Shown here: piece by piece, positions 36,360 to 48,370 of the stretch | Layout: the number at the start of each line of letters is the position of its first letter | Numbering within the stretch: position 1 is the stretch's first letter | NCBI GenBank assembly: GCA_038373885.1 | Contig: JAWZYV010016945.1 | Span: 701,001-765,000, forward strand | Direction of reading: 5' to 3' | Source: Cheiracanthium punctorium | Lineage: Eukaryota > Arthropoda > Arachnida > Araneae > Cheiracanthiidae | Length of the DNA stretch: 64,000 nt | Program-made: the position numbers and the translations under genes | Notes under the pieces: model-generated | What the model saw: the letters and a program-made list of their open reading frames with translations, nothing else | The model's database searches: none | What the model was told of the DNA's origin: nothing

Positions 36360-37329
36360 TACAAAACTATGTGATTACATGTTTCTTCAGTGTACAACTA
36401 TGCAATACAGATGAAACAGACTATAACAAAAAGATTTCAAATAGCTTTTTATATCTTTAACCAGTTAAAGGTAAATTAAATCTTACATATTCAAAAAATA
36501 TTTTGTTTTAATTAAGATAAATCACTTTTTGCGTGTATAAATAAATATTTCGACATGGGTAGTTTTCAAGGAAGAGCTTGAATTTAGTTTCTAAGATTCA
36601 TTTAAAAGAAGCTTAAATAATTTAAGCTGATTTGCAAGAACTGCGAAACTTGGGAAATATTTAAGTAAATAGCCGCAGAAAGGATGAAAGTGTTGAAATA
36701 AAAAATAAAAGGTAAATTTATTTTTTAATATACACGAATTGAACTGTTTTTAGAGGCTTTCAACGGTTACTTAGTTTCCCCCACACTTTAAGTACAGCGC
36801 CTTAGTAATTGCATGTTATTTGAAAACATTAAGTGATATGACATTAATGAACATAAGATAATATGAAATTAATGAATATTTACCGGATTTCAGATTTCAT
36901 TTGCTTGTCACACCATGTTAATTTCATGTTCGTTGAGAATAATTATGTCTGTAACCTACAATCAAATTCAAAAGATTGATGACAAATGCCTTTGTTATAT
37001 TTAGTAAGCATGTGTTACAAAAGTTTCATGTTGAAACTTAAATAACTCTGATATGTAACTTTTTTTTGTCACTTAAAGTTCCATGAAAAAGTATTACACA
37101 ACTGCACAAAGAAAGATTGTCTGATTAATAGTTTTAAACCTCGTAGATGAAATATGTCAATATGAGTTTCACCTATCCATATTTTTAAACCAGTGAGGTA
37201 GTTACAAATATTATACGAAACATGATTAACAATATCCTGTAATGGCTTAATGCATGAACAATTAGATTATGTCATTGACTGATTTATTGATTGATTTGTG
37301 ATTAAGCTACATGAAGGCTATCTTCATAG
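36360..37329. other. Gene-free AT-rich DNA
   Basis: Nothing recognised. Confidence 0.45.
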
Positions 37330-37440
37330 GGAGAAATGCATTGGACGGATGACTTTCTAAGGGTTCTATCGTATACCATGACACAGCCATCTGCCATGTT
37401 CAGTGTCTTAAACACTCGGCCATGATCGCCTAGCACTGAT
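37330..37440 (-). repeat. SINE remnant with tRNA-Ser-like head
   Basis: On the minus strand ATGGCCGAGTGTTTAAGACA is a good match to the D-arm/A-box part of tRNA-Ser. The following AGACACTGAACATGGCAGAT resembles AGACATTGAACATTGGGAGA at 3340, so the two belong to one SINE family. The B box is degraded. Confidence 0.5.
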
Positions 37441-38066
37441 CATTTCGAATATTATATAAGTCACAGTTATTTATAAGTCATAGTTATATTATAAGTCATA
37501 GTTCTTGCAATATCTATTAACAGATGGGGCTGTAATCGCAAGCCAGAAATGCCAGCCAGTGCATGTTACCAGCCGGTGCTGTAATGTCCAGAAAGATCGA
37601 CATTTTGAAAAATTTGCTGGACACTAGGCTGTATCGAAAAAAAACAGGGCATTTCCAGGAAATTAAAAACTTGATTTTAAAATTAAAAAAGTCAAAAACA
37701 AAGTTCAAGAGAAGAATAGAGCAAACGGTACGTTCATTATGTAGGCTTTAAAAATTTGATAGAACATTTTTGAAATAGTAGTTACAATAGCACGCGTAAA
37801 GTTCGTATTACTATATATCAGTATATATGATTTCTTTAAGCAGTCACAGAACAATTTTTTCAGAATGTCCATCGTTCGGCATACAGAGATGCCAAAAGCA
37901 AAGGGAAAATTAAATAAATCGTCACATCCTGTAATGTCTGAGTGGGAATGGCTTCGTATGCGGCATTAATCGACAATGGGAGCTCTCTAGAGTATTGGGA
38001 GAGTTCAGGTAGACAGTGCCTTTCCATTCGGAGACAAATGCATACCGACTTTCTTCAAAGGGAGGG
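37441..38066. other. Gene-free DNA with a short tandem repeat
   Basis: ATAAGTCATAGTTAT-like words repeat three times at 37456-37505. The opposite-strand frames at 37517-37751 have no known motif. Confidence 0.4.
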
Positions 38067-38074
38067 TGGTCAAA

Positions 38075-38231
38075 CATGGGCGCCGGCAGAATTTTTTCCA
38101 GGGGGGGGGGCAAAGACTTCTTTAACGTATGATTGCCATTTTGGAAAGAGCAAAAAAGCAAGGAAAAACACTGCATACAAAAATCCAGGGGGGGGCATGG
38201 CCCCCCTTGCCCTATGTTGCCGGCGCCCATG
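38075..38231. mobile_element. 157-bp hAT-like MITE with 8-bp target duplication
   Basis: The termini are perfect 14-bp inverted repeats, CATGGGCGCCGGCA, and the exact 8-bp direct repeat TGGTCAAA flanks the element (38067-38074, 38232-38239). An 8-bp duplication is the mark of the hAT superfamily. The interior has G runs and C runs and no gene. The perfect ends and duplication imply recent insertion. Confidence 0.92.
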
Positions 38232-38239
38232 TGGTCAAA

Positions 38240-39844
38240 GATATAATCTTGATGTTAAAAGGCAAAATTTTTACGTTAAAATGATAAATGCATCGATTTT
38301 ATATTCGTCTATGTTAGAAATATCCGACAAGTGGGATTGGAAACCCTCCCCCCCCCCTTCACGTACGCTATGGGTAACAGATAGAGCTGCAAGACAAAAT
38401 CGATTGACGATCATTATGTATAAGTAAAGTCATTCTTCTGGTTATTTCTGGAAGGTTCCGGACTTTAAGTGTGCCCTCAGAAAGTAGTCACAAGGATTCA
38501 GATCGGGAGAATATGGAGGCTTGCGCATTACAGCGCGATTTGTTAATAGATATTGCAAACACATTTCTTGCTTTAATTATTATTAAGATTGATGTACACA
38601 TAAAATGTAAATGCCAAAGGAATGAAATGTCTTTAAAGAGTCTCGGAGAAATTTACTTCTTTGCATTTTTTTTTCCCAACTTCAGGCTCATTCCGGCAAC
38701 TGAACATATCAATCAATCAAGCTAAGAATTTAAACACTTATTATTGAGTCATTTAAGATAAAATTAAGTGATAGGGACAAGAAGTTTTCAAAAAATTACA
38801 TATTTCAGAAATTCTCCAAAAATTTGCTTTTTTTCATTTTTTCTCAAAATTTAGATCCAATGCGTCAATTGAAGGCCATAACCAATGGAATTGAAACTCG
38901 GTCCACTTTTGACTGAGTCAATTGGCCCAAAAATATCACTAAGGGTAAGCGAATTTCAAAAAAAGGATTTTTTTCGATACACCTTAATAAGATACAGTTT
39001 TGAAAGGGTGAAAACGTAATCAGATAGCTACACATTATATGAATTTTACTTGAGGTTTAGCTTGATACAATGTGTTTTATATCACGGTAAACTTGTTATA
39101 CCCAATCATTTTAATATGTCGACGGCATCGGCTTATGCGATTTGCCAGTAATTGGCAGTTTGCGAGTTTAGCAGAGCTGAATTCAATGTTGAAATGACAC
39201 TGCCTTCCGGTTAGAGATAAAGTCTGATATGACATGCAATGTATAGCTATATCAATATGTCGGACGTAATAACTCGGGTAGTACGATACTCAGGTTAATG
39301 TATAAGCCGTAAATTATGACAAATACTGTAAATCAAAACCTGGAAAGAAATTGTTCATTGCGTAATTCTACAGTAATTGATAAAACATTTTGTTTAAAAT
39401 ATATTTTTGTTAAAGGCAATTTTGCTTTCGAATGACTTCTTTTTAGCCATTTGAAATCGAAGACTGTTAGATTGGCTGCGCACGCACAGCCAGTCTGTGT
39501 CAAAAAATGGTCTCTAAACCTGTGGCACGTGATGGACGATTCGACAGACCGCTATCTTGCTGGTAGTTAAATAAGAGAGATGGCAACGACTGTCCTTTTT
39601 TGCAGCATAGGGCAGTCTAACTTCTTTGTACTACTACATTAATGTATTTCCATGGTATTCTTCCATTTTTCAGCCAATGCCAGTACTATTAAAAGTAATC
39701 CTGATAATTTTTATGATGTGCTAAAAAGTAAAGGATTCTCGTGTAGCTATGTCACCCCCAAGTATTTTTTGCAGAAATGAAATTAATTCTTTATGACTGA
39801 CAACATTCAAAACGTTGTTAGATTGTTTGTGTCCTCACGGCGAG
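38240..39844. other. Gene-free DNA
   Basis: The 84-codon frame at 38471-38725 shows no domain. 39440-39560 is GC-richer, with a small GGCTGCGCACGCACAGCC hairpin. Confidence 0.4.
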
Positions 39845-39867
39845 GATACCGCGCGTTAGAGGGTTAA
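39845..39867. mobile_element. Possible piggyBac-type terminus
   Basis: Read on the minus strand: TTAACCCTCTAACGCGCGG. TTAA followed by CCCT or CCC is the arrangement at piggyBac ends, and the inner 39828-39845 stretch forms a small inverted repeat (CCTCACGGCGAGG). I found no partner terminus within a few kb, so this could be a lone end or chance. Confidence 0.25.
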
Positions 39868-40514
39868 CATTCGCTATAGCTTGATCATCTTAAAGAATAT
39901 TAGTAAAAGTGTGAGTATCTTATAAATGTTCATGATCTTAAAATCTTTCATAGGGAACTACCAGAAAAAGACCAATAAAAGGAATAAACATCATGCACAG
40001 AATGCTACGTTGTTGCAAGGATAGGAGTATAAGCAAGTGAATTTGTAGGCTCACTGAGGGATTTTATTTATAACCCTTCCCTCCCACTGTTTGAATAAAT
40101 TTCAGCACCCTTTCATGTTCGACATTTTACTTAAAGGAATTATAAACGTATACAGTAATATATATACACTATTTTCGATGAAGAACATGATATTGTAAAT
40201 CTCTATAATACATAATACTTCATTTTTTATAAGTATAATAAACTCTCTGTGAAATGGTCTTAAAATAATTAACACATACACAGTCTTAAATTAGAAATTT
40301 TTCATGCACTCTTATAAAATATATTCCGATGCTATAAACACAAATTTTAGTGAATTTCAATGTGTAGGATAAATTTAGAGGTATCAAAAGAATCTATAAA
40401 TTGCATGCTTATTTTGACCAATCACAGCACGGGCTAAGATCGATAATCAATCCCAAATTTTGAGCGCATTTAATTGCTAGAAAATATTTCTTAAGTATGT
40501 TTTAGAAAGTGACT
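39868..40514. other. Gene-free AT-rich DNA
   Basis: Nothing recognised. Confidence 0.45.
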
Positions 40515-40750
40515 TTTTTTTTCTTTTAATTCTTTTTTTTTCTCAATGGGCATGCATTTGCTCATCGAGCATTTTGCCACTACTAAGGCCCGAATTACTA
40601 GCCATTTTATTATGGGAGCACCCAATGGGTGGCCAGAGTTACCCCCTATGAAGGGATGGGCAAGTTAACATCCATGCCCAAGCCGGGATTCGAACCCGGG
40701 ACCCAAGGCGTAATACTATCGTTCCTAAGCCACTACACCATTTGGATAGC
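40515..40750 (-). repeat. SINE family B, copy 3, best-preserved tRNA head
   Basis: On the minus strand the head reads A box TGGTGTAGTGG and B box GGTTCGAATCC, both matching the pol III consensus, with the CCCGGGTTCGAATCCCGG T-arm stem intact. The body is the family B body (CTAAGGCCCGAATTACT, TATTATGGGAGCACCC, GGATGGGCAAG). The T-rich left end is the SINE's A tail. No acceptor stem closes on the 3' side, so it is a SINE and not a tRNA gene. Confidence 0.88.
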
Positions 40751-40754
40751 ATTT

Positions 40755-41606
40755 TCATTTATTTAGGCTTATCATTTTTGCTCTGGGGAGCCAGTTAAAA
40801 GTCAATTTTTTCAAAAACTTCCGAAGCAAAAATACATGTGCAATTAGCCTTCTTTAGAAGCAAACACAAACAAGTATCCAATTACTTTTAAAGCCTGGCA
40901 GAAATAAAACACCTTGGAGATTACATAACGTCTAAAAATACTCCTTTATCGTAGTGAGTGCAGACGGTTAGTGTAATCCTTCAGAAACTTCCAAAATTAA
41001 GTTTTCCCAAGTTGGGAGGATTACGGTGTCAAAACTTCACAAATAACTAGGTTATCGCCTTGCATATTACTTACAACACACTTCCTCATTTAGAGGCAGA
41101 GTACCCCCTATAAATGAAAACATTTATTGTTCCGGTCATGTACTATTTTATGTCCATAGAGTTGAAGGACGAAGAAACAACTTTAGAACATAAATAACTT
41201 GTTTATGGGGCAAATCTATGCATCAATGTATATATATGCATATATACATACCGTTCCATATTACTGACAGGTCAAACGGGGCAACTGCCCAAGGCCCACA
41301 ATATTTAGAGGCCCCAAAATCTTACAGTTTACACTTTTAAATTTTACAATAAAATTACAAAGAAAAATGAAAAGACTCAAAATAAATTTTATTTTTTAAT
41401 GACAAAGTATGAACAGTTAAATTAATTCAAATTTACATTTGTATAAATAAATTTAAACTTGTTTTCAATTCGTCAAACATCTACCTCTATAGGCGATATA
41501 GCCTGAGTGCCAACATGTACTGATACGGAATACTACAACTAGCCACTTTTTGTAAACAGTATTTTAGTACAGTTTTAGTACAGTAAACAGTACAGTTAGA
41601 TACTAG
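40755..41606. other. Gene-free DNA
   Basis: The phrase CAGGTCAAACGGGGCAACTG at 41270 followed by AGAGGCCCC looks like a transposon edge, but I found no partner. Nothing else recognised. Confidence 0.35.
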
Positions 41607-41914
41607 CAAAATTTCATTTTGTATAGTTATAATTACTTATATATATTTAATTTTGATGATAATAAACAATTTACAATTATTTCCAAATGAAGGATCATTT
41701 TGCACTTTTGTGAGGGTAAAATGATTCTTTGGACACCTTTTAAAAATTCTGTTTTTTTCATAACTTAGTGTGGGTTTAAAATATTATTAGTTTATGTTTA
41801 TAATGCAAAATAAAGTGTAAAACATACTAGCAAAAGAGAAAAAGTTTAATTTAAACATTTATGTTATTTTACACAAGTTTTCCCCTGAAGGAGATCATTT
41901 AGGCCACCTTCCCA
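41607..41914. mobile_element. 3' fragment of the 925-bp element
   Basis: It matches the right third of the elements at 20202 and 24030: AATGAAGGATCATT, GTGAGGGTAAAATG, TTATGATGCAAA-like, then AAGGAGATCATT and GGCCACCTTCCC followed by TA. The left two thirds are missing. Confidence 0.75.
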
Positions 41915-41919
41915 TACCT

Positions 41920-44655
41920 GATACCCTCTTTTATTTAATTTAATTATTTAGTAATGAACTAGTTATATCATACCAGAAAATTGCATAAGATAATCATGTT
42001 AAAATCAATTTTTTTGGTCCAATTTACATCTCTTCCATAGTTGTAAAAATTGCATTTCTCTGGTTTCAATAACAAGACAACGAGAGAAGTTAACAATTTA
42101 GAATATCATATATCATGGTTTATATCTACTTACTTCTCAGTCAATGTAGCTAAGTTTAAATCATGTCTTTAGTTAGTGTTTGAAACACAACCACTTATAA
42201 TTAATTCACAGAAGCTGTGACACACACATTCCAACTCAAATATCCACTGTCATATTCAAGATGCCATTTTAAAAATAGCTAGTCATACTTTCTCCCAAAC
42301 TGATTATTTATTTCATTGCCTGGTTAAAAATTGAAGTTTTAAGCAATTTATCTCTTAACACCAAGAGTTAGATATGCATTAAAAAATGCGTGCATTGCAT
42401 TTAAATTTCATTTTATTTATATGCATACATATAAATTGCTTTAATGTTTGTGTTGCATATAAAAGTATAGACCGTTGGTCTGATTATCTTAAAACGTTTC
42501 ACTGATATGCTAAAAGATGTAGAAAACCTTATTTACTTTAAACGTTTTCAATTTAATTAATATGTGTCCCAGACTTTTTAGAGAATTTCCGCAATTTGCA
42601 ACTTTAAAAAAAGCTGCTATCGACTTCACTATCTCATTCAGTTTTGATTTTCGTACAAGAACTGCTTTTGTGTTTATATTATTTTTATACAGACAAGTTG
42701 AATATCTTTCTTCTTATATTTATATTCACAAAAAATTTATAAGTACTTTAACAATTCCTTTTTTTTCAAATTTTAACGGCACTGTTGTGTAAAGTCTTTT
42801 AAAATTTTGCTCAAATATAGAGAAACATATTCACACGTGCATAATATGTATTCATATTTATCATGATTAAAGCCACACAACATGTGTAACACTTGTTTAT
42901 TTTGAGTTAGTTGTTTGTAAATGAAGACAACCTATTAGTGATGATTTCATAAACATATTTTTATTTTTCGTAATTCAAAATAATCAATCGATATTGATTT
43001 CGGATGAATTTAGTATTCTCTAATTATGCATGGATTATTATATTTAGTTAATTCATTTAAACAAAAACTAAATTTTTTTATACATTAAACCTTTATTATT
43101 ATTGTTGTTGTTGTTGTATTTTTTAGATTGCGTGCAAGCGGAATGTTTTGCGATTTGACTATTACTCCACACAAACTTTTGTTTTAAATCTATTAGCACT
43201 TGAAATATATTTATATAATCTCGTTTGTTTCACATGTAGTTATATAAATGCTATAGGAGGAATATAGTTAAACGAGATGTGAATTCGTGGGTAGAAGCGG
43301 AACGCAATCAATTTCGATATAAAATTAGACAAGTGAGAAAAAATTTCTCAAAAGATAATTCAACTTCATGCTTAACGATATGATGAGAGAACTTGGCACT
43401 TTTATGGAAATAAAAGCATCAAGAAAAAGTTTTGGCGTCTCTAAATGATGGATTATATTAAATTCGAGTTTTCAACTAGATATATTTTACAGATTTTTAT
43501 ATTCTGACGGAGCATATATTTAAAGTGATTGATTTGACTTATTAGAAAAATTTATCCCTATTATGTCATGTTTTACATTACACATAAAATTTTAAAATGT
43601 TTTATGGCATCACATTTTATTTTAACTTATTCATTTCTACTAAAAAAGAAGTTGTTATCTTTTAAATTGTTCAACAATAAAAATTGTGACAATACAATGA
43701 ATCTTTTTTTTAAACTTTTAAGTGCTATATAGTTTGAAATGATTTTGAAGAAAAATTATAATAATACAAAACCTCATTTAATAAAGTAATCCCCAATTTA
43801 TTTATAAATTTATTAGAAATTAAGGAAAGAAAATTTATTTTGCAGGAAATAAATAATAAATATGAACACACATCATACCAGTTTGGATATACTTTATACA
43901 ATAATAATAAGTAACTAAATTAATATATTAATTTGATCATTTGCATGGAAATATATTGTTAAATGTAAAACTACATACAGTAAACATACATAGGTAATTT
44001 CTTCTAATAAATTATACATAAACATATTGTATTCTCCTGTTCTCTATCATTTCTGGAAGGGATTTTATTACAATATTGCAATTGCAGTCATGGACAAAAA
44101 ATAAAGCGAAATAAATTAAAAGGCCAAAGTTCTAAACGCGGCAGTTTAACTCGAGCATGTCTGGTAAAGATTTTCCACTCTACAGATTAAGATGTTTGCC
44201 TGGAATTGTTTGTGAACCTCTGACTAATTTCTTTATCTCCTCTGCGCGGCTAGGGTCGCGTGGCCGTGATTGATAGCTGAAATCGATTGAGAAATTCCTT
44301 TTTAAGCAAATGTTTACAAATTTAAACTAAGTAACTTATGATGCAAATCAGGTTTAACTGTGCGTTCTGAATGTGTTCCTTGCATTTAAAGAAAAGCAGA
44401 CAAGGGTATCCGACTGATGTATTAAAATGGACATCAATTGAGGAAACTATTTTATATGTTTGTAAATGTATTATTCAAATGATGAAAATATAAATAGCAT
44501 AATCTTTAGATTTTTTAAGTAAACACATTTATTTCTTCATTTAAAAACAACTCTTCAAATGTTTACCTTTATAATTCGTGGATTCAAAAAGATACTAATC
44601 TGCTAAAATAATGAACTCAAAACCTACGTAGGCAATATATGTATTGAGTAAACTG
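41920..44655. other. Gene-free AT-rich DNA
   Basis: 2.7 kb with only a chance frame at 42562-42792. Nothing recognised. Confidence 0.5.
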
Positions 44656-44716
44656 CGACGTAAAGAACACAGGGAACTGAAAGAGCTCTTTTCAGTTCCC
44701 TGTGTTCTTTACGTCG
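44656..44716. repeat. 61-bp near-perfect palindrome
   Basis: The 25-bp arms CGACGTAAAGAACACAGGGA(ACTGA) and their exact reverse complement surround AAGAGCTCTTT, itself almost palindromic. The right arm continues into a segment repeated in inverse orientation at 63760-63885. Confidence 0.92.
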
Positions 44717-44815
44717 AAGAGCTTGGACTGAAGAAGTTCAAAACAATTTTTGAACGAAACGCGTATCCTTTTTCCTTTTACTTCTTACGTGTGTTTTTTA
44801 CAAAGTTTTTTGATT
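44691..44815. repeat. Repeat with an inverted copy at 63.8 kb
   Basis: TTCAGTTCCCTGTGTTCTTT through GACTGAAGAAGTTCAAAACA to GTGTTTTTTACAAAGTTTTTT is found as the reverse complement at about 63757-63890 with few differences. The 61-codon frame here is incidental. Confidence 0.85.
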
Positions 44816-45110
44816 GCTTTATCGTTTAACACCAGTATTTTGAGTGTTTTTTCAGTTGTTTTTACTTCCTTGTACGTAGTATAAGGAAGTAATGTGATCC
44901 CGAAAAATTTTGGGGGCCAATTTTCGACATAAAAACCGATTTTGACTACCTCTAAATTTAATTTAAAAATTTTTTTCGATGCATCTCATCGTAGGCTAGC
45001 ATGCACGATCATATTAACGCGTCTGCAACTCATTTTGACCAGTGGCGAGTCTACTGTGGCCAGTTTTTCCATGCCGCCTGTACGTACGTACGTACGTACG
45101 TATGTATGTA

Positions 45111-45629
45111 ACTCGCATATCTCAAAAACTATTGGTCGTAGAATGTTGAGATTTGATATTTAGGATTGTTCTATGATCTAGTTGTGCACCTCCCCTTTTG
45201 GTGGCAATCGAATGGATAGTTTATGTACAGGACCGCCCAAAAGATTCGAAATACATTACGCTCTATGGGCCGAAATTCATTAAACTCGCCTAACTCAAAA
45301 GCTATTAGGCGTAGAATGTCGAAACTTCATATTTTGGATAGTTGTAACATCTAGTTGTGCACCTCCCCTTTTGATTCCATTCGACTGGATAGTTTATCTA
45401 CAGGACTGCCCAAAACATTCGATATACATTACACTCAATGGGCCGAAATTCATTAAACTCGCATATCTCAAAAACTGTTAGGCGTTGAATGTTGAAACTT
45501 CATATTTAGGATTGTTGTAACATCTAGTTGTGCACCTCCCCTTTCGGTTCCATTCGACTGAATAGTTTATCTACAGGACCGCCTAAAAGATTCGAAATAC
45601 ATTACGCTCTATGGGCCGAAATTCATCAA
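45111..45629. repeat. Three 173-bp tandem modules in copy 1
   Basis: Each module begins ACTCGC with CTCAAAA after it, and contains TAGAATGT, ATCTAGTTGTGCACCTCCCC, TCGAATGG or TCGACTGG, GATTCGAAATACATTACG (or close) and GGGCCGAAATTCAT. Starts are at 45111, 45284 and 45457, exactly 173 bases apart. Confidence 0.92.
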
Positions 45630-46124
45630 AGCGTTTTTTAGAGGTATTGGGCTATTTCAAACGACTCAGAAGTGATATATGCTGTAAAGAGTTAGAAAAT
45701 GAATTTCTCCATTAAAAAAAGTGTCTTTATCATTTATAGTTCTGCTACAGGAACACTCAAAAGATTTCCAATACATTACGGTCAATAGCAATTTTAGGGG
45801 CATTCATCCATTTCAAGCACAATACCGTCCTACCACATAAGTTAGGTAATGGTCCGACCACGGTCACGTGCCTCCCTCAAGAACTATGCCAAAAGTCGCC
45901 AAGCTTGGCTACTTTTGGTGTACGTGTGTGCATATTTAACTCTCAAATCTCAAAAACTATTATGAAATTTCATATATAAGAATGTTGTAACATCTAGTTG
46001 TGCATCTCGATTTTTGGTTCCAATCTACTGGAGAGTTTATTTACAGGACCACCGAAAAGAATTTCAGTACCTTAATGTCTATGGACATCTTCATTATAAT
46101 ACAACTGTAGACAGTCATTGTTTG

Positions 46125-46375
46125 GTACATGCCCAAAATCTCGCCGTCTGTCCTCGACCTTGGCGAGTTTTGCCGAAATGTCGCCAAATTTGGCGATAGT
46201 CAGTCATTTGGTCCATGGCCAAAGTATCGCCATTTGTCATCGTTCTTGGCGAGTTTTGGCGAAATATCGCCAAATTTGGCGATAATCTGTCATTGTTTGG
46301 TTTATGCTTAAAATCTCACCAAATGTCGTCGACATTGACGAGTTTCGCCGAAATATCGCCAAATTTGGCGCCAAA
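46125..46375. repeat. 85-90-bp minisatellite with TCGCCAAATTTGGCGA palindrome, copy 1
   Basis: Three tandem units, each with a CATGCCCAAAATCTCGCC-like start, a TTGGCGAGTTTTGCCGAAAT-like middle and the 16-bp palindrome at 46181, 46267 and 46356 (the last ends GGCGCC). Confidence 0.9.
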
Positions 46376-47108
46376 AATTATTTCCTATTTTGTATAACTC
46401 TAAAACTTTAACCCGTAGATTTTTTAACTTTGTATTTAGAACTATTGTAATATCTAACTGTTTTCAATATCTTTTTTGACAGCAATCGACTGATAATTTA
46501 TTTACATAGTGAGCCAAATGACTTTGAATACATTGAGGTGTATAGATGCATTCAATTCATTGAAAGTCTGTGGTCAATGACTACTTTGGCTATCCCCAAA
46601 ATCTCGCTGACTATCTTAAGTTTGTCGGCTTTTGGTGAAATATCGCCAAATAAAGTGTCAGAAGGAAATCTTTCAAATTGAACTCAGCTTGGCGATATCG
46701 AAATATTTGGCTAGAAATCGCTAAACCTTACTATTATTGATATTTTATCTCTTTCAAACAAATAAATTTAGAGGAAGTCCGTCGAAAATATTTTTGATCT
46801 GATGGACGTGCAAGGAAGTCATGTGTTGGACACATCAGATTTGTTTTTAGTGTTATTACCTCCCTTTTTACTTCCTTGTACGTAGTATAAGGAAGTAATG
46901 TGATCCCGAAAAATTTTGGGGGCCAAATTTCGACAAAAAATCCGATTTTGACTACCTCTAAATTTAATTTTAAGAATTTTTTCGATGCATCTCATCGTAG
47001 GCTAGCATGCACGATCATATTAACGCATCTGCAACTCATTTTGACCAGCGGCGAGTTTATTGTGGTCAGTTTTTCCATGCCGTCTGTACGTACGTACGCA
47101 TGTATGTA

Positions 47109-47627
47109 ACTCGCATATCTCAAAAACTATGGGTCGTAGAATGTTGAGATTTGATATTTAGGATTGTCCTATGATCTAGTTGTGCACCTCCCCTTTTGGT
47201 CGCAATCGAATGAATAGTTTATGTACAGGACCGCACAAAAGATTCGAAATACATTACGCTCTATGGGCCGAAATTCATTAAACTCGCATATCTCAAAAAC
47301 TATTCGTCGTAGAATGTCGAAACTTCATATTTTGGATAGTTGTAACATCTAGTTGTGCACCTCCCCTTTTGGTTCAATTCGATTGGATAGTTTATCTACA
47401 GCACCGCCCAAAACATTCGAAATACATTACGCTCAATGGGCCGAAATTCATTAAACTCGCATATCTCAAAAACTATTCGTCGTAGAATGTCGAAACTTTA
47501 TATTTAGGATTGTTGTAACATTTAGTTGTGCACCTCCCCTTTCGGTTCCATTCGAGTGGATAGTTTATCTACAGAACCGCCTAAAAGATTCGAAATACAT
47601 TACGCTCTATGGGCCGAAATTCATCAA
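47109..47627. repeat. Three 173-bp tandem modules in copy 2
   Basis: Starts at 47109, 47282 and 47455, again exactly 173 apart, with the same landmarks as in copy 1. Confidence 0.92.
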
Positions 47628-48119
47628 AGCGTTTTTTAGAGGTATTGGGCTATTTCAAACGACTCAGAAGTGATATATACTGTAAAGAGTTAGAAAATGA
47701 ATTTCTCCATTAAAAAAAGTGTCTTTATCATTTACAGTTCTGCTACAGGAACACTCAAAAGATTTCCAATACATTACGGTCAATGGCAATTGTAGGAGAT
47801 TCATCCATTTCAAGCACAATACCGTCCTACCACATAAGTTAGGTAATGGTCCGACCACGGTCACGTGCCTCCCTCAAGAACTATGCCAAAAGTCGCCAAG
47901 CTTGGCGACTTTTTTGTGTACGTGTGTGCATGTTTAACTCTCAAATCTCAAAAACTATTATGAAATTTCATATATAAGATTGTTGTAACATCTAGTTGTG
48001 CATCTCGATTTTTGGTTAAAATCTACTGGAGAGTTTATTTACAGCACCACCGAAAAGAATTTCAGTACTTTAATGTCTATGGACATCTTCAATATAATAC
48101 AATTGTTGACAGTCATTGT

Positions 48120-48370
48120 TTGGTACATGCCCAAAATCTCGCCGTCTGTCCTCGACCTTGGCGAGTTTTGCCGAAATGTCGCCAAATTTGGCGATAGTCA
48201 GTCATTTGGTCCATGCCCAAAGTATCGCCATTTGTCATCGTTCTTGGCGAGTTTTGGCGAAATATCGCCAAATTTGGCGATAATCTGTCATTGTTGGTCC
48301 ATGCTTAATATCTCGCCAAATGTCGTCGACATTGACGAGTTTCGCCGAAATATCGCCAAATTTGGCGCCA
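48120..48370. repeat. 85-90-bp minisatellite with TCGCCAAATTTGGCGA palindrome, copy 2
   Basis: Palindromes at 48179, 48265 and 48353; spacings of 86 and 88 against 86 and 89 in copy 1. The palindrome and its spacing are preserved while linkers vary. Confidence 0.9.

Larger units (their letters stand above)
44864..46842. repeat. 2-kb hierarchical repeat unit, copy 1
   Basis: It starts ACTTCCTTGTACGTAGTATA and ends, on the opposite strand, ACTTCCTTGCACGTC, so the unit has roughly 14-bp inverted ends; a CATGTGTTGGACACATCAGA tail follows. Inside, in order: a GTAC/GTAT microsatellite (45080-45110), three 173-bp modules (45111-45629), a partial module (45690-45800), a segment with GTCGCCAAGCTTGG, a diverged module (45939-46090), an 85-90-bp minisatellite (46125-46375) and another diverged module (46391-46560). 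Short frames here are by-products. A near-identical unit follows at 46870. Confidence 0.9.

Noticed and set aside
37922..38427. Overlapping 102- and 161-codon frames on opposite strands
   Set aside because: Both run through the hAT-like MITE with its G and C runs; no domain and no reason to prefer either strand.
40685..40745. Functional tRNA gene
   Set aside because: A and B boxes and a T-arm are present, but no acceptor stem closes and the sequence runs on into the SINE body shared with two other loci.
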